From Chryseobacterium sp. R2A-55 (lineage in GTDB: Bacteria > Bacteroidota > Bacteroidia > Flavobacteriales > Weeksellaceae), in contig NZ_JACBFP010000015.1 of NCBI RefSeq assembly GCF_021401085.1, forward strand, positions 1-44,707: a DNA stretch of 44,707 nucleotides. The letters are read 5' to 3'. Under the pieces are notes generated by a model. The model ran no database searches. It was not told the origin of the DNA and saw only the letters and a program-made list of their open reading frames with translations. The stretch's first letter is position 1; each line of letters opens with the position of its first letter. Shown here piece by piece: positions 7,989 to 14,487 of the stretch. The position numbers and the translations under genes were made by a program.

Positions 7989-8282
7989 ATGCCCAACGAT
8001 ATTATTTTAGATGAAAATTTTGATTTGCAGATTGCCAATGGCGATTTGGTTGTTGGCGAAAGTACCTACCAACATCAACGGATTTTAATTTTTGCCGAAA
8101 AGGGAGAATTTAAGCAATATCCGAAAGTTGGCGTTGGTTCGAAACATTATTTAGAAAGCGAACGCCCGGACAATTTTGCAAGGGAAATTAGGCAACAATT
8201 CATTGCAGATGGAATGAATGTAAAGCAAATAAAAATCGGGGATAATTTGGAATTAAATATTGATTCAGATTATGAAAGTTGA
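7989..8282 (+). CDS. Baseplate wedge protein, gp25/gpW-like
   Basis: This 97-aa protein has the gp25-like (lysozyme-fold) baseplate pattern: an N-terminal DIILDENFDLQIANGDLVVG strand pair, a QHQRILIFAEKGEFKQYPKVGVG core and a C-terminal EIRQQFIADGM helix. Proteins of this family (T4 gp25, P2 gpW, Mu gp46) start sheath assembly on the baseplate. The QHQRILI and PKVGVG segments are typical of the DUF2634-related group. It lies before the J-like gene, as in P2 and Mu. Its end overlaps the next start at 8272. Confidence 0.76.
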   Translation: MPNDIILDENFDLQIANGDLVVGESTYQHQRILIFAEKGEFKQYPKVGVGSKHYLESERPDNFAREIRQQFIADGMNVKQIKIGDNLELNIDSDYES

Positions 8283-8571
8283 GGTTTTAGAAAGACAGTC
8301 AATTTTAGATATCGCGGTGCAACACACCGGCGATGTCTCTAATGCTTTCCTCATCGCAAAAGAAAACTCTTTGGCGGTATCAGATTATTTGGTGCCAGGT
8401 TATGAGTTGACCATCCCGAACGGATTGCCTTTTAACCGCGATATATTGAATTACTACAACGCAAAACAGATCAATCCGGCAACGGCAATTACGGAGATAA
8501 ACGATGAAGATCCGCCGCAACTCGGAGGGATCGGATATATGCAAATAGGAAGCAACTTTATAGTCAATTAG
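8272..8571 (+). CDS. LysM-domain tail protein
   Basis: I take the ATG at 8272 rather than 8260, because it opens right at the LysM-like motif and the overlap with the gp25-like gene is then 11 bases. Residues about 5-50 form a LysM-like unit: the ERQSILDIAVQHTGDVSNAF helix, then NSLAVSDYLVPGYELTIPNG. LysM units bind peptidoglycan sugars. In contractile tails a LysM protein of this sort (P2 gpX, Mu and T4 gp53 relatives) joins the baseplate and may touch the wall. The second half is short and unrecognised. The next gene starts 3 bases after the stop. Confidence 0.65.
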   Translation: MKVEVLERQSILDIAVQHTGDVSNAFLIAKENSLAVSDYLVPGYELTIPNGLPFNRDILNYYNAKQINPATAITEINDEDPPQLGGIGYMQIGSNFIVN

Positions 8572-8574
8572 AAA

Positions 8575-9489
8575 ATGAATAAGACACTTGCAGAAATCAT
8601 TCAGAACCTATTCGACGCAAAGGAATCGAACACGGAGCTTGCGCCGCTTACCTCCACCAGTAAGACCGCGATATGGCGGCAGATCATGGAGGCGGTCGCC
8701 TTCGTGATATTCAATTTCCAGGAGGCGGTAAGAATGCACATGGAGGAGATCGACACGAAAATCCGGGAACAGAAAGTTCCGACATTGAGATGGTATAGAA
8801 ATTTGGCGTTGCGCTTCCAATACGGATTCGACCTTATCCCCGAAACCGATGAATTCCGCCCGGATTATTATGACGCAATTTCCGACAATTGGATCGTTGC
8901 AGATGAAGATCAGATCAACTCATCAAAAATCATCAAATACGCGGCAGTTACCCGGAACGTAACCAACGGAAAGGTGCGAATTTCAATGAAGATTGCGGGC
9001 GATAATATCGACGCTGCAATTTCAGACGAAAAAGTAGTTTCATTTAAAAAATACATCGAAGAAACACAGGCGACCGGAGACAATATCGTGATCGTGAATT
9101 ATACGCCGGATATTTTGAAGATAAACTTCAAAATCGCCTACAACCCATCGGTATTGCTGGAAAACGGACAAAGCATTTTGTTAGGAAACGTTTTTCCGGT
9201 TGTGGAGGCGATCAGGAAGTTCATGAAAAACCTACCGTTTAACGGTGAGCTTTCAGTTCAAAAATTGGAGGCGGCGATATTGGCAGTTGAGGGCGTGAAC
9301 GACCTGCAAAACTTGCAGGTTCAAAGCAAATGGATTGAACCCGGTGTTGGCTATGGTTTTTACCAGCCTGTTGAAATATCCAGAATCCCGAAAAGCGGAC
9401 GGTTTAAAGTGCTATTTGAAGTGGAACCGGGATTCGACCAAAATGATGTGAGCACGATCACTTATGTGAATTATCAACCGGAAACGTAA
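8575..9489 (+). CDS. Baseplate J-like protein (wedge, T4 gp6-type)
   Basis: This 304-aa protein follows the gp25-like and LysM proteins in the position of gpJ (P2) or gp47 (Mu). The N-terminal third is helical (AEIIQNLFDAKESN, then VAFVIFNFQEAVRMHMEEIDTKIRE). A central beta domain with repeated IxxYNPS/ENG strands and a C-terminal region with LEAAILAVEGVNDLQNLQV match the J-like build. J proteins form the wedge ring that holds fibres and sheath. The DNA here looks visibly more G+C-rich than genes at 6.5-6.9 kb, perhaps a mosaic joint. The next gene starts in the stop codon (TAATG). Assignment is by position and domain pattern. Confidence 0.6.
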   Translation: MNKTLAEIIQNLFDAKESNTELAPLTSTSKTAIWRQIMEAVAFVIFNFQEAVRMHMEEIDTKIREQKVPTLRWYRNLALRFQYGFDLIPETDEFRPDYYDAISDNWIVADEDQINSSKIIKYAAVTRNVTNGKVRISMKIAGDNIDAAISDEKVVSFKKYIEETQATGDNIVIVNYTPDILKINFKIAYNPSVLLENGQSILLGNVFPVVEAIRKFMKNLPFNGELSVQKLEAAILAVEGVNDLQNLQVQSKWIEPGVGYGFYQPVEISRIPKSGRFKVLFEVEPGFDQNDVSTITYVNYQPET

Positions 9490-10007
9490 TGAAGGACAAT
9501 CTTTTCAATATCGACTTTCGAAAGCTGGCTATTTTGTGGATCATGACCGACCTGAGGAAAAATGGCATGATCAACTTTATCCATGTTTTGATATTTCCAT
9601 TGGTCACGCTGTATGTGGAGGTCATGAAAAACCGAAAACAGAATCTCATCAAGATGAACCACAATTATCAGAAGTTCTCGATGCAGAAAAGGTTGAATGA
9701 TGCTTTCGACAGAATTGAAAGACGTATCAAAATAGTAAGGGCGGTGCAGTATGAAGGGATTTATCTTTATACAGAAGCTGAGACCGATCCCACCCACCCA
9801 AGCTATTTCAGCACCGATCCTAATAACAAGATTAAATGGCTTTTTGGTGATGAAAATCCAACCTATTTAAGGTCAGAATCCGAATTGACAAGTGATTTTG
9901 ACTTCATTGTGGAAATCCCAAATACAAATATTAACCAGTTTATGCTGAAGGCGGAAATCGACTTTTACGTCCTACCGTCAAAAAGCTACCTAATAGTTAT
10001 TAAGTAA
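9489..10007 (+). CDS. Probable baseplate wedge protein I-like
   Basis: This 172-aa protein lies between the J-like gene and the fibre genes, the place of gpI (P2) or gp48 (Mu). It has a hydrophobic N-terminal segment (IDFRKLAILWIMTDLRKNGMINFIHVLIFPLVTLYV), a basic middle (NRKQNLIKMNHNYQKFSMQKRLNDAFDRIERRI) and a beta-rich C-terminus. No clear motif was found. The N-terminal hydrophobic part is unusual for a wedge protein and could also be a helical bundle. Overlaps of one base with both neighbours point to coupled translation. Function is inferred from position only. Confidence 0.5.
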   Translation: MKDNLFNIDFRKLAILWIMTDLRKNGMINFIHVLIFPLVTLYVEVMKNRKQNLIKMNHNYQKFSMQKRLNDAFDRIERRIKIVRAVQYEGIYLYTEAETDPTHPSYFSTDPNNKIKWLFGDENPTYLRSESELTSDFDFIVEIPNTNINQFMLKAEIDFYVLPSKSYLIVIK

Positions 10008-10831
10008 TGAAATATAACTTTAAATTTTTGCAAACAGGCGGCGTGCCGCTTACAAACGACCTGATGTCGCTCATCGAGGAGGCGTACCAAATATTCGAGG
10101 TTTTGGGTGATTTAGCCGGCAGCAAAACCATCCTTTCGGGATGCAATTTGGTTGGTTCCACGGTGGAACCCGGAATAGTGGCTATCGAAGGCAAACTCTA
10201 TTACTTCGAGGGGGGTTTGGTAAGTGACACCGTATATATTCATAAAGAAGAAATTCTAAAGACATTCCAGGACCAGACGGATAAAATATTGATCGAAAAA
10301 CGGACGGTCAAATTTGGCAACGCTATAAACACCTACAATTGGGACGATTTTGTGAAACTGGAAACCTTGAAGGATATCCAATTAAAAGTTAATAACAGCG
10401 TGACCCAGCAGCAACTGAATGCGCTGATCAATGAAATTGACATCTTAAAATTAAAAACCGCTCCGATTATCAATGGCGGTATCGTTTTCCCTTTCCGAAG
10501 GCCGGCCAGCGAAATACCGACCGGCTGGAAGGAGTGTGTTGATTTTCGCGGAAAAACGATTGTGGGGCGTGATCCCAACGACGGTGATTTTGCGAATTTA
10601 GGAAATACAATTGGTGCGAAGACCCATACTCTGCAAATCGGCGAGATTCCGAATCACAGCCATGCATACACGCGCACTTCACCGTGGTCTGGAAGTGGTG
10701 GTGGATTTTCGGGAGGCGGAAATACTTTCGAAATCTCCGCGCAAAATACGTCGGCGGTCGGTGGAGGTCAAGCGCACAACAATATCCAGCCGTCACGAAT
10801 CGTAAACTTTATAGAACCTAACTTTCAATAA
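10007..10831 (+). CDS. Tail fibre protein with phage collar domain
   Basis: This 274-aa protein has an N-terminal attachment part (about 1-130, with a coiled-coil-like stretch VNNSVTQQQLNALINEIDILKLK) and a C-terminal phage tail collar domain (about 150-274). The collar signature is visible: IPTGWKECVDFRGKTIVGRDPND, then the GAKTHTL and EIPNHSHAYTR segments, where the HSH motif is typical of metal- or ligand-binding loops. A Gly-rich stretch (about 225-245) precedes a C-terminal HNNIQPSRIVNFI block that is common at the end of collar proteins. It probably binds the host surface. No reverse transcriptase is seen nearby, so variation by a retroelement is not supported. Confidence 0.75.
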   Translation: MKYNFKFLQTGGVPLTNDLMSLIEEAYQIFEVLGDLAGSKTILSGCNLVGSTVEPGIVAIEGKLYYFEGGLVSDTVYIHKEEILKTFQDQTDKILIEKRTVKFGNAINTYNWDDFVKLETLKDIQLKVNNSVTQQQLNALINEIDILKLKTAPIINGGIVFPFRRPASEIPTGWKECVDFRGKTIVGRDPNDGDFANLGNTIGAKTHTLQIGEIPNHSHAYTRTSPWSGSGGGFSGGGNTFEISAQNTSAVGGGQAHNNIQPSRIVNFIEPNFQ

Positions 10832-10837
10832 TCAATC

Positions 10838-12361
10838 ATGGCAGTAACACCTTTAAATATAATTTATAGCTGGTTTGAAACTGGAGACTACCCGACCGAA
10901 CAGCAGTTTCAGGCTACATGGCAGAGCTTTTGGCACAAGTCGGAAAACATCCCAATGTCACAGATTGGCGGGCTTAACCAGGCATTCAACTTCTATGTAA
11001 CCAATTCGACATTTAATTCCCATTTGAATGATCCAAATGCGCATGCCGGCGTGCTGATTCCGATGGTTCAGAAAGGTGCACACAATGGCGTGGCAACGTT
11101 AAACGATAGCGGAAAAATACCGGAAAGCCAATTGCCTTCTTATGTGGATGATGTGTTGGAGGGTTATCTTAACAGCGGGCAATTTTTTGATGAAGATAAT
11201 AGCCTTATCGATGGAGAAAAGGGTAAAATTTACGTTGATTTGAATACCAATAAGTGCTTCAGGTGGAGCGGATCAGTCTTCGTAGATATTAGTTCGCCAG
11301 ATGAAAGTGATTTGGTGCACATTACTGGTGATGAGGAAATCATAGGTTATAAACAATTCCTTAATGAAGACAACTGGTTTTGTGGTACTTTTAAAATTAG
11401 AGACAGTCCGATTAATTTAAGTGCGGGCTTTTATGGTGATGAATCCGGATTAATGGATTTATCTTCGGAATATAGTATAGCTGTTAAAAGCGGCGATTAT
11501 ATCAACTTTGCAGGCCGCTTCACAGGAACTGATACAGCTGATGGTCTCAATCGATCTTTATCCACCGAAAACTACGGACTTGACCACGAACCAGGTGACG
11601 ATAAACTATCAGTTGGCGGAGAGGTAAAGGCAGATGGCTTCAAATCAATATCCGCCACATCCAGCACGCTGCTTGATCACGAATCATTGAAATTGTTCGG
11701 AGCATCAAACCAACGGATCACGCACAAATTCAACGATTCAAACATCTATACCATCCGTTACGGTGCCTACGATGCAGCTGAGCGTCGCGGTATCCCGGCT
11801 ACCGAGGATCGCGGATGTGATATTCTTCGTTTTAATTTAACCAGCAATACCATTTCAGTAGGTGCCACCCAAATTTCAGCAGGTGCGACCACCTTGACGC
11901 AGGCCGTGAAGATGAAGCTGCATTACACGCCGGAAACAACCAACCAGGACAGCGTGATAACGATAGGTTCCGGTAATCTTATAGGTAAGAAGCCACTGAC
12001 TGAATTGGCCACCAATTTCCGTGAGGGCGAAACGCCGACCGGCGGCGTGTATGAATATCGGGATAGATTTGGTGTTCATGAACTACCAATTTTTTCAAGG
12101 AAGATCAATGTTCTTGGCACGTCCGCGGATATGCCGATAGGTAACATTCCTATCTCGGTGAGTGTGTTCAGCAATGTGGGTCATATAGGTGTAAGTGAGG
12201 AGATTCGGTCGGAGGCAAAATTGAAATATTGGTTATCCCCTTATGAGCCCGGAATGTTGCGAATTGACGCCGAATATGTTGATGAATTAGGCGGCGATGT
12301 GGAGATATTCATAAACGCTCTTTACGCTTATGCGCCACCGGTGCCCGAGAGATTGGAGTAG
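10838..12361 (+). CDS. Large tail fibre protein
   Basis: This 507-aa protein is the distal fibre candidate. The N-terminus (1-110) has FETGDYPTEQQFQATWQSFWHK and a short HLNDPNAHAGVL segment, typical of Bacteroidota fibre and fibre-like proteins that start with such attachment repeats. The middle is beta-rich with Asn/Asp/Gly turns; residues around 270-400 have the rhythm of a triple beta-helix. The C-terminus (DVEIFINALYAYAPPVPERLE) is a short closing strand. It would form the receptor-binding fibre. It follows the collar protein after 6 bases. No chaperone-like small gene or DNA invertase follows, unlike Mu. Confidence 0.7.
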   Translation: MAVTPLNIIYSWFETGDYPTEQQFQATWQSFWHKSENIPMSQIGGLNQAFNFYVTNSTFNSHLNDPNAHAGVLIPMVQKGAHNGVATLNDSGKIPESQLPSYVDDVLEGYLNSGQFFDEDNSLIDGEKGKIYVDLNTNKCFRWSGSVFVDISSPDESDLVHITGDEEIIGYKQFLNEDNWFCGTFKIRDSPINLSAGFYGDESGLMDLSSEYSIAVKSGDYINFAGRFTGTDTADGLNRSLSTENYGLDHEPGDDKLSVGGEVKADGFKSISATSSTLLDHESLKLFGASNQRITHKFNDSNIYTIRYGAYDAAERRGIPATEDRGCDILRFNLTSNTISVGATQISAGATTLTQAVKMKLHYTPETTNQDSVITIGSGNLIGKKPLTELATNFREGETPTGGVYEYRDRFGVHELPIFSRKINVLGTSADMPIGNIPISVSVFSNVGHIGVSEEIRSEAKLKYWLSPYEPGMLRIDAEYVDELGGDVEIFINALYAYAPPVPERLE

Positions 12362-12381
12362 ATATTTAAAGATAAATTAAA

Positions 12382-12654
12382 ATGACAAGTTTTTTTCCAT
12401 TGATAAAGGGATTCTTTTTGATGATTCTGTCCTACATAGGCATCATAATCGTCTATTCCGATGGGGTTATGATCCACATCCGGGAGGGTTCGCCTGGTTG
12501 GTTTCTCTTATTGGTTGTAAGTTTCGTAATGCTCATAAGAGGAATGCACAACGTTTACACCTTCATTCGACGCCAATTGCGCTGCATACATCTAAACATC
12601 TTAAGACAGAAACGCCGAAAAATCAGAAACAATGCAAAACGAAAATCCAATTGA
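12382..12654 (+). CDS. Holin-like membrane protein A
   Basis: This 90-aa protein has two membrane segments (about 5-25, LIKGFFLMILSYIGIIIVY, and 38-58, WFLLLVVSFVMLIRG), then a strongly basic C-terminus rich in Arg/Lys. Two spans and a charged tail are the build of class II holins and of small holin partners. It follows the fibre gene and overlaps the next gene, which also encodes membrane spans. A holin would release the amidase encoded at 129-539. I cannot name a family, so the call rests on topology and context. Confidence 0.5.
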   Translation: MTSFFPLIKGFFLMILSYIGIIIVYSDGVMIHIREGSPGWFLLLVVSFVMLIRGMHNVYTFIRRQLRCIHLNILRQKRRKIRNNAKRKSN

Positions 12655-13018
12655 CGGTCTCTTTCACCTTCCTTACACCGCAAATGATTGGATTATCATC
12701 GTACTTGCAATATGTGGCTATACCTACCGAATGTATTTATGGCACAAAACCACGGACCAGAAAAATCCAGAACTAAGGGATTGGTTTGGAATGTTTGTAT
12801 TGGTAATAATGTGTACGATTTTCTTATACGAATTGGCGATATATAAGAAATGGCCGCTGAAAGTTTTTTTCTTTCCGTTCGCGCTTGCGATTGTTCTTTC
12901 AAAGGATGTTACCGATTGGATATTCTTGACGAAGGAAGGGCGTCGATTTGTGATTAATGCGTTCAAAGATTTGATTTCCGGACTAATTGAAAAATTTGGA
13001 TATGTGAAAAAGGAATAG
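12632..13018 (+). CDS. Holin-like membrane protein B
   Basis: This 128-aa protein starts inside the end of the previous gene (overlap of 23 bases). It has three likely spans: about 17-37 (IIVLAICGYTYRMYLW), 50-70 (FGMFVLVIMCTIFLYELAIY) and 75-95 (PLKVFFFPFALAIVLSKDV). A C-terminal amphipathic helix follows (FVINAFKDLISGLIEKFGYV). Such a protein could be a holin, with the previous gene as partner or antiholin. Both lie more than 11 kb from the endolysin and spanin, an uncommon split of lysis functions. A membrane-bound moron of another kind cannot be excluded. Confidence 0.5.
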   Translation: MQNENPIDGLFHLPYTANDWIIIVLAICGYTYRMYLWHKTTDQKNPELRDWFGMFVLVIMCTIFLYELAIYKKWPLKVFFFPFALAIVLSKDVTDWIFLTKEGRRFVINAFKDLISGLIEKFGYVKKE

Positions 13019-13030
13019 AATGAATTTCCC

Positions 13031-13163
13031 AGGAGGAAGGAAATAAAAAAATCCTCCAGTATTAAACGAGGTCTCAAACTCAATTTAACGAACTACCCGA
13101 AGGTAACTGGAGGACAAAAGTCTTTCAGTCTTCGGGTATTTTTCGTTAAGAGTTTGAGACCTC
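13031..13163 (+). ncRNA. Long structured element, possible pseudoknotted RNA
   Basis: Three nested stems are visible: arms 13068-13081/13150-13163 (14 bp, perfect), 13085-13092/13142-13149 (8 bp) and 13094-13102/13130-13138 (9 bp), separated only by tiny bulges. An 8-base loop segment at 13106-13113 (actggagg) is perfectly complementary to 13053-13060 (cctccagt) just outside the hairpin, which would make a pseudoknot. The same 13053-13057 can instead pair with 13032-13037, so two alternative folds exist. No T-run follows the last stem, so it is not an ordinary terminator. It ends about 40 bases before the TS-family gene. It may be a leader that controls that gene, a separate RNA, or a DNA site. 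Confidence 0.55.
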
Positions 13164-13204
13164 ACAAATATAGAACAATTTAAAATTATTACTAATATCA
13201 AAAA

Positions 13205-13840
13205 ATGAACAAATACCACAAAATTCTAAAGAAAATCCTTGATCAGGGAAAAGTGCAGGAAAACAAAAAAGGCGGAATCACTTATCTTTTGGATGAGCAA
13301 CTAAAACTAAAGCCGGCTGATTTACTTGAGATATTTGAAACACACGGAATAGCCAGAAATAAACTGAAAACTGAGTTGGAGCTGTTCCAAAGCGGTGAGC
13401 GTTTGACTGAGCGATATCGCGAAAAAGGCATTAACTGGTGGGACTATTGCGGACCGATCCTAGTCAATTCTTACCCAACCTATTTTGAGCAGCTGCCTGA
13501 TCTGATTAGGAAGATCAATAAGGAAAAAAGGAACTCGAAGAATTATGTCTTGTTCCTGGGAAAAAACGATACGGAAAGCAATCAGCAACCTTGTTTGTCG
13601 CTCATTCAGTTTCAAATCGATTCGGGAAAGTTGGTAATCTCCGCTTATCAGCGTAGTTCTGATGCTTCGCTTGGTTTACCCGCGGACATCTACCATCTAT
13701 ATTTGATAAGTCGGAAGATAGATTTGCCGCTTAAATCCATTACGCTGAGCATTGGGAACGTTCATATCTATGAGAATAATCTTTTAGCGACTGAAAAACT
13801 GCTGAAAGGTGGGCGCGCAAGCTTTGAGTTGAATGTATGA
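13205..13840 (+). CDS. Divergent thymidylate-synthase-family enzyme (dCMP-type residue)
   Basis: This 211-aa protein keeps the ThyA/dCMP-hydroxymethylase core: the YHKILKKILDQGK start, GINWWD, the catalytic Pro-Cys130, FQI, the QR150-S151-S-D153 and LGLP block, and NVH187-I-Y189. These correspond to E. coli ThyA Cys146, Arg166, Ser167, Asp169, His207 and Tyr209. The ThyA Asn177 position, which reads the uracil ring, is Asp161 here, as in T4 dCMP hydroxymethylase (Asp179). Of the phosphate-binding Args, those matching Arg21 and Arg126/127 appear to be replaced (Lys, Asn, Ser). It is shorter than ThyA (264). It lies at the prophage right end, after the structured element. It may act on a cytosine substrate, possibly not a free monophosphate, or be inactive; function is unproved. 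Confidence 0.72.
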   Translation: MNKYHKILKKILDQGKVQENKKGGITYLLDEQLKLKPADLLEIFETHGIARNKLKTELELFQSGERLTERYREKGINWWDYCGPILVNSYPTYFEQLPDLIRKINKEKRNSKNYVLFLGKNDTESNQQPCLSLIQFQIDSGKLVISAYQRSSDASLGLPADIYHLYLISRKIDLPLKSITLSIGNVHIYENNLLATEKLLKGGRASFELNV

Positions 13841-13865
13841 ATAAAGTCCCAAACAGGGACTTTAT
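13841..13865 (+). terminator. Hairpin after the last phage gene
   Basis: A perfect 10-bp stem (13841-13850 with 13856-13865) with a 5-base loop begins right after the TS-family stop codon. Only a short T-rich tail follows, so termination may be moderate. It marks the end of the rightward late operon. Confidence 0.6.
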
Positions 13866-13905
13866 TTACTCTTTAAAGAGGATTTAAAAGGTGCTAAAAT
13901 TAATT

Positions 13906-13948
13906 ATTTTTGGACGTTTTGTTTTGGATTTTTGGACATTTCGTTTTG
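13906..13948 (+). repeat. Tandem 21-bp repeat, 22-bp period, candidate Mu-like end sites
   Basis: Two copies lie at 13906-13926 and 13928-13948. They match at 19 of 21 positions and each contains tttttggac followed by a gttttg end, with a one-base spacer. Tandem sites of 22 bp close to the end are the layout of MuA and TnsB transposase-binding sites. They lie beyond the last phage gene and before the first host promoter. I infer that they belong to the right end of a Mu-like prophage. No terminal CA directly after the second copy was found, so the exact junction is open. Confidence 0.45.
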
Positions 13949-14040
13949 CCGATTATAGACCCGAGTTGCTGGTTTCGCGTTGGTGAGGGGCACGCCCAAA
14001 TTTTATGAGTTTTTTGGGTTTTAATTGATTCTTTTTTAAT

Positions 14041-14048
14041 TAACTTTG
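14041..14048 (+). promoter_or_regulatory. -7 promoter box for THX
   Basis: TAACTTTG matches the Bacteroidota TAnnTTTG box exactly and lies 30 bases before the THX start codon. No TTG at the ideal 19-bp distance is present; TTG triplets upstream lie at 13 and 24 bp. It suggests that the host gene keeps its own promoter next to the prophage. Confidence 0.6.
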
Positions 14049-14078
14049 TGAAAATCAATAAACAAAATTTTATTAATT

Positions 14079-14339
14079 ATGGGAAAAGGAGACCAAAAAT
14101 CCAGGAGGGGAAAAATCACTGCCGGATCTTACGGCAAAAAGAGACCAAGAAAGGCATCTAAATCTGTGGCAGAAGTAGCAATGAAAGAAAGTCCGCTGAA
14201 AGAAGCCAAGCCAAAAGCAGCGCCGAAGCCGAAAGCGGAAAAACCAGCGGAGGCAAAAGCGGGAAAAGCTCCGAAAGCCACCACAGAGGTGATTGATGCG
14301 AAACCAAAAGCGACCAAAACAAAAAAAGCCGAGGAATAA
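14079..14339 (+). CDS. 30S ribosomal protein THX with long Lys/Ala/Pro tail
   Basis: This 86-aa protein starts MGKGDQKSRRGKI, then TAGSYGKKRPRK: the short basic THX (Thx) unit of Bacteroidota that fills a gap in the head of the 30S subunit. The rest (about 32-86) is low-complexity Lys/Ala/Pro/Glu, in places like histone-H1-type tails (KPKAAPKPKAEKP). That tail is longer than the THX core itself and is not needed for the ribosomal site. It may bind RNA or DNA, or be a disordered extension. The gene has its own -7 box at 14041. Identity of the core is good; the role of the tail is not known. Confidence 0.85.
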   Translation: MGKGDQKSRRGKITAGSYGKKRPRKASKSVAEVAMKESPLKEAKPKAAPKPKAEKPAEAKAGKAPKATTEVIDAKPKATKTKKAEE

Positions 14340-14435
14340 TCCCCGGTTTTATTTTTCCCCTACTTTTATGGGAAGCCAGGAAGTACCTGTTTGAGTGCTT
14401 TTCATGATTTCTTTCTGCCCAAATGGTAATTCCTA

Positions 14436-14465
14436 TTGTGTCCTCGGTGTTTACAATTATCTTTG
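14436..14465 (+). promoter_or_regulatory. Promoter of the nucleoid-associated protein gene
   Basis: TTG at 14436-14438 and TATCTTTG at 14458-14465 are separated by 19 bp, the usual Bacteroidota -33/-7 spacing. Transcription would begin near 14472, which rules out the upstream in-frame ATG at 14395 and supports the start at 14488. Confidence 0.8.
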
Positions 14466-14487
14466 CAGGCAGAAAAATATTGATCTT

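Noticed and set aside
10007..12361. Diversity-generating retroelement acting on the fibre genes
   Set aside because: No reverse transcriptase, no template/variable repeat pair and no accessory gene were seen in the window.
129..13018. Type VI secretion or extracellular contractile injection system
   Set aside because: No ClpV/AAA ATPase, no DUF4255-type protein and no toxin cargo gene were seen; lysis genes and a tape measure point to phage.
13031..13163. Retron non-coding RNA
   Set aside because: The nested inverted repeats resemble one at first sight, but no reverse transcriptase gene is present next to it.
13068..13163. Rho-independent terminator
   Set aside because: The stem is strong, but no T-run follows it and the next gene starts 42 bases later on the same strand.
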